Positions 36,982 through 45,754 of a DNA stretch of 64,000 nt are shown here, in pieces. The stretch is from Shewanella aquimarina (GTDB lineage: Bacteria > Pseudomonadota > Gammaproteobacteria > Enterobacterales > Shewanellaceae), in NCBI RefSeq assembly GCF_023349185.1, contig NZ_JAKIKY010000007.1, forward strand, positions 62,001-126,000, read 5' to 3'. A program made the translations under genes and the position numbers. The notes beneath the pieces were generated by a model. The model made no database searches and was not told the origin of the DNA. It saw only the letters and a list, made by a program, of their open reading frames with translations. Positions within the stretch are counted from its first letter, which is position 1. Each line of letters opens with the position of its first letter.

Positions 36982-39648
36982 ATGAATAATAAGCTCATAC
37001 CAATAACATTACTCATTAGCCTAGGACTGATTGCCTGCAGTCAGCCAACCACTACTCAAGTCCCCAAGGATGAAGGCGCCGCGGCGCAGCAAGTTGTTGA
37101 CAGCGAGCCGCAACAGGCGCTGCATCAATTTGCCACTAGTCTGGCGGTCAACTATCACACTCTGACCAATTATCCTCAGCAGTGCACTTCTAGCGGTGTC
37201 GACGGTCGTTGTTTTGCCGCCCAGATTGAGCTAATCCCAGGTGTTGATTTTGACCGTAAGGATTGGGCCATCTACTACAGCCAGATGCGACCGGTGAAGC
37301 AGGTGCTAAGCGATGCCTTTGAGCTAACCCAAGTGAAAGGGGACCTGCACCGCATCACGCCTACTGACAAGTTCAAGGGCTTTTACAAGGGTCAGCCGGT
37401 CGATATCGCCTTTCTTGGGGAGCTATGGCAGCTGTCGGAAACCGATGCCATGCCCAACTACTATATTGTCGTTCCCGGCCTTCAACCTGAGGTTATCACC
37501 AGCACTCAGCTCACCGTGGATGCCAGCACAGGCATGGAGCAGCGCCCCTATGTTGAGGCATATGTCAGCGCCGAAAGCCAATATAAGCGCAGCGATACAG
37601 ACAGGTTAGCATGGGCGACCCCTAAGATATTGTTTGACGCGAACCAAGATATCGAGAGCCGCCCTGAGCTTGCCGTCAACGCGATTATCCCAACGCCGAA
37701 GCGACAAATCATAGAGAGTCAAAGTCCGGTATTATCGCTGGCCTCAGGTTATCATCTGGATTCAGGCAGTGTATCTAAAACCGCTGTCGAGGCGGCGCTG
37801 TCTCGCTTGGCGCGCCTGGGCGTGAAGCCATCGCCTCAGGGAGTCGCGCTTAAGTTAGAGAAACTGACGACTAGACTTCCCGAGGGGGGGTATCGACTCA
37901 GCATTACTGCAGATGGGATCACCATCGCTGCGAGCGACGATGCTGGTTTTTCCTATGGTTTGGCGTCGCTGACGAGTCTCATCTCGCTCGACAACCTGTC
38001 GCTTAATGCCATGCAGATCCAAGATGAACCAAGATATGGCTTTCGCGGCATGCACGTCGACGTGGCGCGTAATTTTCACAGCAAGCAGTTTATCTTAGAT
38101 CTACTTGATCAGATGGCGGCCTATAAGCTCAACAAGTTACACCTGCATATGGCCGATGATGAGGGCTGGCGCCTTGAGATAGATGGATTGCCCGAGCTGA
38201 CTCAGGTGGGCAGTCGTCGCTGCCACGATCTGAAGGAAGATACCTGTCTATTGCCTCAGTTGGGCAGTGGTCCATATGGTGACAGCAAGGTTAACGGCTA
38301 CTACTCCAAGGCAGATTATATCGAGATCCTCAAGTATGCAGCTGCCCGGCATATTCAGGTGATTCCCTCTATGGACATGCCGGGGCATTCCCGCGCCGCC
38401 ATCAAGTCGATGGAGGCCAGGTATCGTCGCCTGATGGCCGAAGGTAATGAGGCCGGAGCCAACGAGTACCGGCTTATCGACCCGCTCGATAAGACGCAGT
38501 ATGCCTCGATTCAATATTATGATGACAACACGATCAACGTCTGTATGGAGTCCAGCTATCACTTCGTCGATAAGGTGGTGAGCGAAATTTCCAAGTTGCA
38601 TCAGGCCGCAGGCCAACGCCTGGATCTTTACCATATCGGCGCCGATGAAACCGCCGGTGCCTGGGTGGAGTCGCCAGTCTGTCAGGCACTGCTAGCAGTC
38701 AAAGAGAGCGGCCTTGAGAGCGAGGCACATTTTGGTGCTTATTTCATCGAGCGGCTGGCGAATATGCTGGCCGATAAAGGGATTGAAACTGCGGGTTGGA
38801 GTGATGGCATGAGCCATACACGACCTGAGCGTATGCCGGCAAAAAATCAGTCCAACATCTGGGACGTGGTTGCTCATGGCGGCCATAAGCGCGCCCATGC
38901 ACAGGCCAACTTGGGCTGGGATACGGTACTGAGTAATCCCGAGGTACTCTATTTCGACTTCCCCTACGAAGCCGATCCGAAAGAGCATGGATATTACTGG
39001 GCGAGTCGCAGCACCAACGAGCGCAAACTCTTTAGCTTCATGCCCGACAACCTACCGGCCAACGCCGAGCAGTGGACGGATATCGAAGGTAAGTCATTTG
39101 AGGCCGACGATACCCTTAAGCTCGATGATGCGGGCAAGCGAATCAGCGGCCCACTTAATCAAGGTGTCCGCTTCAAAGGGATCCAGGGACAGCTGTGGAG
39201 CGAGACGATTCGCTCAGACCAAGTAGTTGAATATATGGTGTTTCCTCGCCTGTTAGTCCTAGCGGAAAGGGCCTGGCATAAGGCCGATTGGGAAGTGCCT
39301 TATCAATATCAGGGGGCTAAATACAGCGCCGAGACTAACTACTTCACGGCCGAGATGCGCGAGAAGCAGAGAATTCAATGGCAGACCTTTGCCAACACCT
39401 TAGGTTACAAGGAGCTGGCCAAATTGGATAAGGCGGGGATCGCCTATCGTGTGCCAACGGTGGGGGCCAAGATTAAGGATGGCTACCTGCAGGCGAATAG
39501 CATCTACCCTGGACTCGGCATCGAGTATCGTGTCGATGGCGGCCAGTGGCGGCAATATACCGAGGCGGCTAAAGTCTCGGGTAGAGTCGAGGTGAGGGGC
39601 GTTGCCGCGGATGGTATGCGCAAGGGACGCATACTCAGGGTCAATTAG
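36982..39648 (+). CDS. GH20 beta-N-acetylhexosaminidase lipoprotein
   Basis: About 888 residues. The N-terminus MNNKLIPITLLISLGLIACSQ has a lipobox (LIAC), so it is a lipoprotein. Order: a carbohydrate-binding-like N-terminal domain, a GH20b domain (GGYRLSITADGITIAASD), the catalytic barrel (GFRGMHVDVARNFHS, HLHMADDEGWRLEI) and a C-terminal domain. The catalytic Asp-Glu pair is D555-E556 in YHIGADETAGAW. It would release GlcNAc from chitin oligomers. I chose the ATG at 36982 for AGGA upstream and the lipoprotein signal; a TTG at 36961 is an alternative. The family usually carries the name hex or chb. It has its own terminator. Confidence 0.93.
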   Translation: MNNKLIPITLLISLGLIACSQPTTTQVPKDEGAAAQQVVDSEPQQALHQFATSLAVNYHTLTNYPQQCTSSGVDGRCFAAQIELIPGVDFDRKDWAIYYSQMRPVKQVLSDAFELTQVKGDLHRITPTDKFKGFYKGQPVDIAFLGELWQLSETDAMPNYYIVVPGLQPEVITSTQLTVDASTGMEQRPYVEAYVSAESQYKRSDTDRLAWATPKILFDANQDIESRPELAVNAIIPTPKRQIIESQSPVLSLASGYHLDSGSVSKTAVEAALSRLARLGVKPSPQGVALKLEKLTTRLPEGGYRLSITADGITIAASDDAGFSYGLASLTSLISLDNLSLNAMQIQDEPRYGFRGMHVDVARNFHSKQFILDLLDQMAAYKLNKLHLHMADDEGWRLEIDGLPELTQVGSRRCHDLKEDTCLLPQLGSGPYGDSKVNGYYSKADYIEILKYAAARHIQVIPSMDMPGHSRAAIKSMEARYRRLMAEGNEAGANEYRLIDPLDKTQYASIQYYDDNTINVCMESSYHFVDKVVSEISKLHQAAGQRLDLYHIGADETAGAWVESPVCQALLAVKESGLESEAHFGAYFIERLANMLADKGIETAGWSDGMSHTRPERMPAKNQSNIWDVVAHGGHKRAHAQANLGWDTVLSNPEVLYFDFPYEADPKEHGYYWASRSTNERKLFSFMPDNLPANAEQWTDIEGKSFEADDTLKLDDAGKRISGPLNQGVRFKGIQGQLWSETIRSDQVVEYMVFPRLLVLAERAWHKADWEVPYQYQGAKYSAETNYFTAEMREKQRIQWQTFANTLGYKELAKLDKAGIAYRVPTVGAKIKDGYLQANSIYPGLGIEYRVDGGQWRQYTEAAKVSGRVEVRGVAADGMRKGRILRVN

Positions 39649-39675
39649 CATTTCACAAATAAAACGCTTAAATCA

Positions 39676-39711
39676 GGGCGGTTATCTATGAGTCGATAAC
39701 CGCTTTTCTTC
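39676..39711 (+). terminator. Terminator of the hexosaminidase gene
   Basis: GCGGTTATC and GATAACCGCTTTTCTT arms around TATGAGTC. Confidence 0.8.
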
Positions 39712-39806
39712 ATGTCGCCTAGCTAAAGCAAATAGAGGGCCTAACAGGTCTAAAGCGGACAGTAACATCGAGGATTAGCTGTCATAAACTTAGCTAAAAT
39801 TTTGAA

Positions 39807-39820
39807 TGACAGCGCTGTCA
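39807..39820. promoter_or_regulatory. NagR operator upstream of nagK
   Basis: TGACAGCGCTGTCA, the only perfectly palindromic copy of the five; the AA/TT flanks extend the symmetry to 18 bp. It is 91 bases before the nagK start and probably governs nagK-nagA-nagX. Confidence 0.85.
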
Positions 39821-39910
39821 TTTTTGTTGTAACATGACATTAACTTAGTCAGTGGGCAGGGCGGGCGAAGCGAGATGCCCTGGATAATAAAACTGTGAAT
39901 GAGGTTGGTA

Positions 39911-40813
39911 ATGGGATTTAACCAGACAGAGGAACAGGCCCTCGTCATAGGCATAGATGGTGGCGGTAGCAAGTGCCGCGCGACTATCTATGCCGGAGAT
40001 GACAGTGTAATAGGCACTGGTGTGGCCGGGCGTGCGAATCCGCTTTACGGCCTGACACATACCTTCGACTCTATCTCGCGCGCGACTGAGCTTGCTCTAC
40101 AAGACGCCGGGCTAAAAGCGAGCGACAGCAAGACACTGGTGGCCGGGGTGGGCCTGGCCGGGGTTAATGTTGAGCACCTCTATCAGGCGATCAAAGAGTG
40201 GCAGCATCCCTTCGCAGAGATGTATGTCACCACAGATCTGCACACAGCCTGCATCGGCGCCCATAAAGGGGGCGATGGCGCGGTGATCATCACAGGTACC
40301 GGCTCTTGCGGTTATGCCCACGTGGGCGAGCAGTCCCTGAGCCTGGGTGGTCACGGATTTGCTCTGGGCGATAAAGGTAGTGGCGCCTGGTTAGGCCTCC
40401 AGGCCGCCCAGCAGGTGCTGTTAGATCTCGATGGCTTTGGTCCGGCGACTCTGCTCACCGAGCGTTTATTGGATCACTTTAAGGTCAGCGATGCCATGGG
40501 CATAGTCGAGCACCTGGCGGGGAAATCATCCGGTTGTTATGCCACTCTGGCGCGCACGGTGTTATCTTGTGCGCAGGCACAGGATGAAGTGGCCAAGGCG
40601 ATAGTGGTCGAGGGCGCAGAGTATATCAGCGCATTGGCGCACAAGTTGTTTGAGATCCATCCGCCGCGTTTTTCCATGATAGGTGGTCTAGCCGAACCCT
40701 TGGCACCTTGGCTGGATAAGCGAGTGGTCGACAAGATCTCGCCAATACTTGCCCCGCCAGAGTTAGGTGCCGCCTATTATGCGCGTCAGCAGTTAGGCTT
40801 GAGCCAGGCATAG
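39911..40813 (+). CDS. nagK: N-acetylglucosamine kinase (BadF/BadG type)
   Basis: 300 residues of the actin-like ATPase fold, similar to eukaryotic-type GlcNAc kinase rather than the ROK-type NagK of E. coli. Phosphate-1 motif IGIDGGGSKCRATIYAG is near residue 13, phosphate-2 region TGTGSCGYAHVG near 127, and GGHGFALGDKGSGAWLG near 146. It phosphorylates GlcNAc to GlcNAc-6-phosphate. I chose the ATG at 39911 with GAGG six bases upstream; an earlier ATG adds four residues. It is the first gene after the NagR operator and is followed by nagA after 61 bases. Confidence 0.9.
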   Translation: MGFNQTEEQALVIGIDGGGSKCRATIYAGDDSVIGTGVAGRANPLYGLTHTFDSISRATELALQDAGLKASDSKTLVAGVGLAGVNVEHLYQAIKEWQHPFAEMYVTTDLHTACIGAHKGGDGAVIITGTGSCGYAHVGEQSLSLGGHGFALGDKGSGAWLGLQAAQQVLLDLDGFGPATLLTERLLDHFKVSDAMGIVEHLAGKSSGCYATLARTVLSCAQAQDEVAKAIVVEGAEYISALAHKLFEIHPPRFSMIGGLAEPLAPWLDKRVVDKISPILAPPELGAAYYARQQLGLSQA

Positions 40814-40874
40814 CCTGTGTCACTTAGCCAGTCGCAAATAGCTAGTCGCAGATGATGTTTTGCCAGGAGAATAA

Positions 40875-42005
40875 ATGAAACAGACACTCATTGCCGAGCG
40901 GGTATTCGACGGTGAACACTTCCACCACAACCAGGCCATCACCATAGAGGATGGGCGTATCGTCTCCTTTGACAAGGCGAGTGACGTCGAGCCCATTTTG
41001 CTTGCCGGCACCCTGGTACCCGGCTTTATCGATGTACAGGTCAATGGCGGCGGCGGCGCCCTGTTCAACGACGCGCCCAGTATTGAGAAGATAAAGACCA
41101 TAGGCCTGGCTCATGCCAAGTTTGGTACAACGGGCTTCTTGCCGACCCTGATCACAGATGATATTCAGGTGATGCATGCTGCTGCCGATGCGGTGGCTGA
41201 GGCGATCGCCCTGAAAACACCGGGCGTGCTAGGGATCCATTTCGAGGGGCCGCATCTTAGTGTGCCTAAGAAGGGAGTGCATCCGGTCGATTTTATTCGT
41301 CGAATCTCAGATGAAGAACTCGCGATATTCGCTCGCAATGATCTCGGCACTAAGGTGGTGACACTAGCACCGGAGAATGTGGCGCCAGAGGTGATCCGTG
41401 CCTTAGTCGAGTGTGGCGTCAGAGTCTGTCTCGGTCACTCTAATGCCGACTACGACACTGTAGTTAAGGCGCTCAATGCCGGCGCAACAGGTTTTACCCA
41501 TCTGTTTAATGCCATGTCGCCCATGGATTCTAGGGCGCCGGGCATGGTGGGCGCTGCGCTCGAGAGCCAAGCTGCCTGGTGCGGCCTGATTGTCGATGGG
41601 CACCATGTACACCCGGCGTCGGCCAAGGTGGCCATCGCGACTAAGCCTAGAGGCAAGGTGATGCTGGTGACGGACGCCATGCCGCCGGTCGGCATGGATG
41701 ATGATGCCAGCTTCGAGCTATTTGGCACGCAAGTTGTGCGTCAGGGAGATAGGCTGAACGCCGTGACGGGTGAGCTTGCCGGTTGTGTGCTGGACATGAA
41801 TGGTGCGGTCAACAATAGTGTTGACATGCTTGGTGTGGCTCGTGAAGAGGCACTACGCATGGCATCGAAATATCCCGCCGAGTTTATCGGTCAGCGTCAG
41901 CGTGGCATATTCACCATAGGTGCCAAGGCGGATATGGTGCTGCTGGATCAAGACAACAGGGTTGCACGAACCTATATAGATGGCCAGCTGATTAATCAGG
42001 CCTAG
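40875..42005 (+). CDS. nagA: N-acetylglucosamine-6-phosphate deacetylase
   Basis: 376 residues, amidohydrolase fold. FIDVQVNGGGGALFND near residue 50, the metal-site Glu/His in IHFEGPHLSVPKKG near 122, GHSNADYD with its His, HLFNAMSPMDSRAPG with His near 213, and the catalytic Asp in LVTDAMPPVG near 272 are all visible. It hydrolyses GlcNAc-6-phosphate to glucosamine-6-phosphate and acetate. A CAGGAG lies upstream of the ATG. In related Shewanella loci a deaminase gene (nagB-II) is found with nagA and nagK; here nothing lies between them. Confidence 0.95.
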   Translation: MKQTLIAERVFDGEHFHHNQAITIEDGRIVSFDKASDVEPILLAGTLVPGFIDVQVNGGGGALFNDAPSIEKIKTIGLAHAKFGTTGFLPTLITDDIQVMHAAADAVAEAIALKTPGVLGIHFEGPHLSVPKKGVHPVDFIRRISDEELAIFARNDLGTKVVTLAPENVAPEVIRALVECGVRVCLGHSNADYDTVVKALNAGATGFTHLFNAMSPMDSRAPGMVGAALESQAAWCGLIVDGHHVHPASAKVAIATKPRGKVMLVTDAMPPVGMDDDASFELFGTQVVRQGDRLNAVTGELAGCVLDMNGAVNNSVDMLGVAREEALRMASKYPAEFIGQRQRGIFTIGAKADMVLLDQDNRVARTYIDGQLINQA

Positions 42006-42122
42006 CGAGTCTTCTGTGTGCATGGCCGTTTGTGTTCTGTGCTTAAAATTCTATTGCTATTAGCCCCTTAGGTTATACCTTGGGGCCTTAATTATAATAA
42101 TAACCATAAGAGAGACGCCCCG

Positions 42123-43310
42123 ATGGAGCCAAAGCTAGATAGCCATCCTAAGCCAGCAACTAAGCCAGCCTCTATGCCAGCCAATAAGCCCAGGCTGAAG
42201 TCGCTCGATGCCCTAAGGGGCTTCGACATGTTTTGGATCTTAGGTGGCGAGGCCTTGTTTGCGGCGCTGCTTGTATGGACCGGCTGGCAGGGATGGCGTA
42301 TCGCCGATGCCCAGATGCATCACAGCCAGTGGCATGGGTTTACCTTCTATGATCTTATTTTTCCCCTATTCATCTTTCTCTCCGGCGTTGCCTTAGGCCT
42401 GTCACCAAAACGTTTGGATTCACTGCCTTGGCCAGAGCGCCTGCCGCTTTATCGTCATGCGATAAAGCGTCTGTTCTTGTTGCTTCTGTTTGGCGTGCTC
42501 TATAACCACGGCTGGGGCACGGGCATGCCCATGGCGGCTGATGAGATAAGGTATGCCAGTGTGCTTGGGCGTATCGCCTTTGCCTGGTTCTTTGCCGCCT
42601 TATTGGTTTGGCATACCGACCTGAAGACGCAGATCATCATCGCAATCGGGATATTGATTGGATATGCCGCTATGCAGCTCTGGCTGCCGGTTCCCGGCGG
42701 CGTAGCCGGGGACTTCTCTATCTCTGGCTCCATCAACGCCTATGTGGATAGTCAATTTCTGCCCGGGATCACCTATCAGGGCAGGGCGACAGACCCCGAG
42801 GGGATCCTCTCGACCCTGCCTGCCATAGTCAATGCCTTGGCCGGCGTCTTTACCGGTCGCTTCATCGTTAAGCCTCATTCCAAGTGGGGAGGGGCAAAGG
42901 GCGAGTGGGCTAAGGTCGGCATCTTGTTACTTGCCGGTTTGCTCAGCCTGGGGCTCGGCTGGTTGATGAACCCTTATATTCCGGTAAACAAAGATCTCTG
43001 GACCAGCAGTTTCGTCTTGGTCACCCTGGGCTGGAGCCTTATCTTGTTAGCCATCTTCTATGCGCTGGTGGATGTCATCAAGCTGCACAGATTGGCCTTC
43101 GGGTTTGTGGTCATTGGCTGCAATGCCATCATCATCTATCTGGCGTCGAGCCTGGTCAAATGGGAGTATCTCGCCACTAGCCTCTTCGGTGGTGTGATGC
43201 GGGCACTTCCCACTGATATGCAGCCGCTGGGGTCTGCCTGCGCCTTGCTGCTGGTGCAGTGGTTACTCCTCTACTGGATGTATAAGCGCGGTATCTTCAT
43301 CAAGGTTTAA
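42123..43310 (+). CDS. nagX: NagX-type inner membrane protein (DUF5009 / HGSNAT-like)
   Basis: 395 residues with about ten hydrophobic segments. After a Pro/Lys-rich N-terminal tail, the motif RLKSLDALRGFDMFWILGGEAL near residue 22 (the SLDALRGFDM box) and HSQWHGFTFYDLIFPLFIFLSG mark the family related to heparan-alpha-glucosaminide N-acetyltransferase. The conserved His in that stretch could act in acyl transfer. In Shewanella nagX is part of the GlcNAc regulon and is thought to help sugar passage across the inner membrane; its exact role is open. It follows nagA by 117 bases, with a weak CCCC/GGGG hairpin in the gap. Confidence 0.88.
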   Translation: MEPKLDSHPKPATKPASMPANKPRLKSLDALRGFDMFWILGGEALFAALLVWTGWQGWRIADAQMHHSQWHGFTFYDLIFPLFIFLSGVALGLSPKRLDSLPWPERLPLYRHAIKRLFLLLLFGVLYNHGWGTGMPMAADEIRYASVLGRIAFAWFFAALLVWHTDLKTQIIIAIGILIGYAAMQLWLPVPGGVAGDFSISGSINAYVDSQFLPGITYQGRATDPEGILSTLPAIVNALAGVFTGRFIVKPHSKWGGAKGEWAKVGILLLAGLLSLGLGWLMNPYIPVNKDLWTSSFVLVTLGWSLILLAIFYALVDVIKLHRLAFGFVVIGCNAIIIYLASSLVKWEYLATSLFGGVMRALPTDMQPLGSACALLLVQWLLLYWMYKRGIFIKV

Positions 43311-43386
43311 GTCTTGTAGAGGATAATGTTCGGGCAATTTGGCAAGGAAAACGTTGAGTTAGCCTGCTAAGGTTAAAAAGCTAAAA

Positions 43387-43400
43387 TGACAGCGTTGTCT
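43387..43400. promoter_or_regulatory. NagR operator upstream of nagP
   Basis: TGACAGCGTTGTCT, the most divergent of the five sites (last base T), 125 bases before the nagP start. nagP can therefore be expressed separately from nagKAX. Confidence 0.75.
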
Positions 43401-43524
43401 TTTTCTGTTTTATGTTTTAACATCGGTGAAACAAGGGAGCAACTTGTCGCCCAAGCTGTAAATGTACCAAGCCGATATCACAGCGCTGATATCCAAAGAT
43501 TAATTACTATAAGAAAACAGGCTT

Positions 43525-44829
43525 ATGGAAATGACATTAAATAGTGAAAGTAAGCGCAGCAGCGTGATCCCTATGGCGATCGTTGCCGGGCTCTTCTTTA
43601 TTCTGGGTTTTGCGACCTGGCTAAACGGGTCCTTGATGCCCTACCTCAAGCAGATCCTGCAACTTACCCCACTTCAAGCCTCCCTCATTCTCTTCTCCTT
43701 CTATATCGCCGTGACCTTTACCGCATTACCCTCGGCCTGGGTGATCCGTAAGGTGGGCTATAAGACAGGGATGGCGATGGGCATGGGGATCATGATGATT
43801 GCCGGCCTGCTATTTATTCCTGCGGCCAAGACACAGATATTTGCGCTATTTCTATTTGCCCAGCTGGTTATGGGCACGGGCCAGACCCTGCTACAGACGG
43901 CGGTGAATCCCTATGTGGTCAGAATTGGTCCCGAGGAGTCGGCCGCCGCTCGCGTGAGTGTCATGGGGATCCTGAACAAGGGCGCTGGTGTTATCGCCCC
44001 TTTGGTGTTTACCGCCCTTATTTTGGATAGCTTTAAGGACAGAGTCGGCATGGAGCTGACTCAGGCGCAGATCGACGAGATGGCTAACGGCCTGGTGTTC
44101 CCATATCTGGGCATGGCTATCTTTATCGGTGTGCTGGCGCTGCTGGTGAAGAAATCGCCTCTGCCAGAGCTTGAAAATGAAGACGAGCAAGAGCAGGGCA
44201 CCAAGGGTCATACCCGTGAGGCGCTGTCTCATCCTAATCTGGCATTAGGGGTAGTAGCACTGTTTTTCTATGTGGCGGTGGAAGTGATCGCCGGCGACAC
44301 CATTGGCACATTCGCCCTCTCTCTTGGGGTCGAGAACTATGGTGTGATGACCTCATATACCATGATCTGTATGGTTATCGGTTACTCGCTCGGTATCCTG
44401 ACCATTCCACGTTTCATCTCTCAGCCTAAGGCCTTGATGATCTCGGCGATATTGGGCTTGTTACTGACGCTGGGGATCTTGTTTGGTGACAACGAGTCCT
44501 ATGCGATCGCCAATGCCTTACTGGTTCCATTCGGTGGTGCCATGCTACCGGACACCCTATTGATGATCGCCTTCTTAGGTTTGGCTAACGCCATCGTTTG
44601 GCCCGCGGTATGGCCGCTGGCGCTATCGGGTATGGGCAAACTGACCAGCACAGGTTCGGCGCTCTTGGTGATGGGCATAGCAGGCGGGGCCTTCGGACCG
44701 CTGTTTTGGGGATTAACCAGCTCTGCTACCTCGCTCGGTCAGCAGGGTGGCTATATGGTGATGTTGCCTTGCTACCTGTTTATCCTCTTCTACGCAGTAA
44801 AAGGTTATAAGATGCGTAGCTGGAAGTAG
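43525..44829 (+). CDS. nagP: N-acetylglucosamine permease (MFS, fucose/GlcNAc-type)
   Basis: 434 residues, twelve hydrophobic segments. The N-terminal IPMAIVAGLFFILGFATWLNG, the central-cavity motif GTGQTLLQTAVNPYVVRIGP and the GIANKGAG-like stretch (MGILNKGAGVIAPL) are typical of the fucose:H+ symporter-like MFS group that includes Shewanella NagP. It takes up GlcNAc at the inner membrane without phosphorylation, which is why a GlcNAc kinase is needed. ATG codons at 43525 and 43531 compete. It has its own NagR operator. The first terminator after it lies beyond a repeat element. Confidence 0.93.
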   Translation: MEMTLNSESKRSSVIPMAIVAGLFFILGFATWLNGSLMPYLKQILQLTPLQASLILFSFYIAVTFTALPSAWVIRKVGYKTGMAMGMGIMMIAGLLFIPAAKTQIFALFLFAQLVMGTGQTLLQTAVNPYVVRIGPEESAAARVSVMGILNKGAGVIAPLVFTALILDSFKDRVGMELTQAQIDEMANGLVFPYLGMAIFIGVLALLVKKSPLPELENEDEQEQGTKGHTREALSHPNLALGVVALFFYVAVEVIAGDTIGTFALSLGVENYGVMTSYTMICMVIGYSLGILTIPRFISQPKALMISAILGLLLTLGILFGDNESYAIANALLVPFGGAMLPDTLLMIAFLGLANAIVWPAVWPLALSGMGKLTSTGSALLVMGIAGGAFGPLFWGLTSSATSLGQQGGYMVMLPCYLFILFYAVKGYKMRSWK

Positions 44830-44831
44830 CC

Positions 44832-44997
44832 TTATACCAATCACAATAAGTATGTGATCAGAAATAGCGCAGGAAAAACGCTTGAGAACAAAGCAGGATT
44901 TTTAGATAAGTAGTTATTCTACAATTAAAAATACTAATACAGTTATCGAGCGTTTTAACAAGCTAGAATGATCAATTATTTATTACGATTGGTATTA
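44832..44997. repeat. MITE-like hairpin repeat, copy 2
   Basis: 166 bp, with terminal inverted repeats TATACCAATCACAATAA and TTATTACGATTGGTATTA. Inner arms AAAACGCTTGA and TCGAGCGTTTT pair as well. It is the better preserved of two copies; the other is at 36708-36868. It begins two bases after the nagP stop codon, so it lies in the nagP 3' untranslated region. No target-site duplication could be fixed by eye. Confidence 0.8.
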
Positions 44998-45011
44998 GTT
45001 ATTTCATCAAA

Positions 45012-45041
45012 TCAAAAAGGAGCCTAGTGCTCCTTTTTTGC
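45012..45041 (+). terminator. Probable nagP terminator
   Basis: AAAAAGGAGC and GCTCCTTTTTTG around CTAGT, 185 bases after the stop and past the repeat. Confidence 0.75.
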
Positions 45042-45175
45042 TGTCTGCTTTCTAACTTAGTCCGCTTTCTAGCTTATGCCATGAAGGCGTTAACAGGAAA
45101 GGCTGGATAATCGCTGGCTATAGGGGAGGGGCTGAATATAAAGAATTGAAGCAAAGAGTGAAATCATACAGATAT

Positions 45176-45206
45176 AAAAAAGCCCCGACATTGTCGAGGC
45201 TGTTTT
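45176..45206 (-). terminator. Terminator of the tRNA unit
   Basis: AGCCCCGACA and TGTCGAGGCT arms around T, A run on the plus strand (T run on the minus). It lies just after tRNA-Thr. Confidence 0.85.
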
Positions 45207-45209
45207 ATA

Positions 45210-45285
<76 letters not shown>

Positions 45286-45292
45286 TAAATTG

Positions 45293-45368
45293 TGGTGCCC
45301 GAACCCGGAATCGAACCAGGGACACGAGGATTTTCAATCCTCTGCTCTACCGACTGAGCTATTCGGGC
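45293..45368 (-). tRNA. tRNA-Phe (GAA)
   Basis: 76 bases including CCA. On the minus strand it starts GCCCGAATAGCTCAGTCGG, with anticodon loop TTGAAAA (anticodon GAA) and T-loop GGTTCGATTCC. It is 7 bases upstream of tRNA-Thr in the same transcript. Confidence 0.97.
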
Positions 45369-45438
45369 AACTAAACTAAGTGTCTAGTTAACTACTTCAA
45401 ACCAGGTCTCTGTGACCCTTGCCGTTTGGAGTGCGCGT

Positions 45439-45467
45439 ATAATATAGCGCTGATATTTATCCTGCAA
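45439..45467 (-). promoter_or_regulatory. Promoter of the tRNA-Phe/tRNA-Thr unit
   Basis: On the minus strand TTGCAG (45462-45467), 17 bases, then TATTAT (45439-45444), followed by a GC-rich discriminator ACGCGCAC. The layout fits a stable-RNA promoter under stringent control. Confidence 0.75.
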
Positions 45468-45754
45468 GCGCTTTTTTGGAGAAATTTAACTGCATGGCTA
45501 GTTAATGTGCAAAGTGCTGGCTTTTTGGCATTTATGCCGTTTTTTAGCACAGTGGCTGTGGTTAAAACCCAGGTTTAAGCCACTATTTGTTTTTAAGGGG
45601 GCATTTTCAGGCCTCTTATTTCTCAATGCTCCACTTATCTCGTTTGTCTTGGCGCTACCTTTCTAAAAATTAGAAGTTTATTGGCGAAATTACGCGATAT
45701 TCGTCGATCTAAATCGAAGTTAATATGCTGTTAAGTGATAAATGAGGAAGAATC
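45468..45754. other. Intergenic region upstream of the cytochrome b561 gene
   Basis: 287 bases past the tRNA promoter, AT-rich (with 45369-45467 the gene-free gap is 386 bases). A small perfect inverted repeat TCTAAAAATTAGA lies at 45661-45673. I see no gene or recognised operator here. Confidence 0.5.

Larger units (their letters stand above)
44830..45209. other. nagP-tRNA intergenic region
   Basis: 380 bases holding repeat copy 2 (44832-44997), the probable nagP terminator (45012-45041), and the tRNA terminator (45176-45206). No gene is visible. Confidence 0.75.

Noticed and set aside
42064..42092. Hairpin CCCCTTAGGTTATACCTTGGGG between nagA and nagX as a terminator
   Set aside because: The stem is interrupted and no proper T run follows; at most a weak attenuator.
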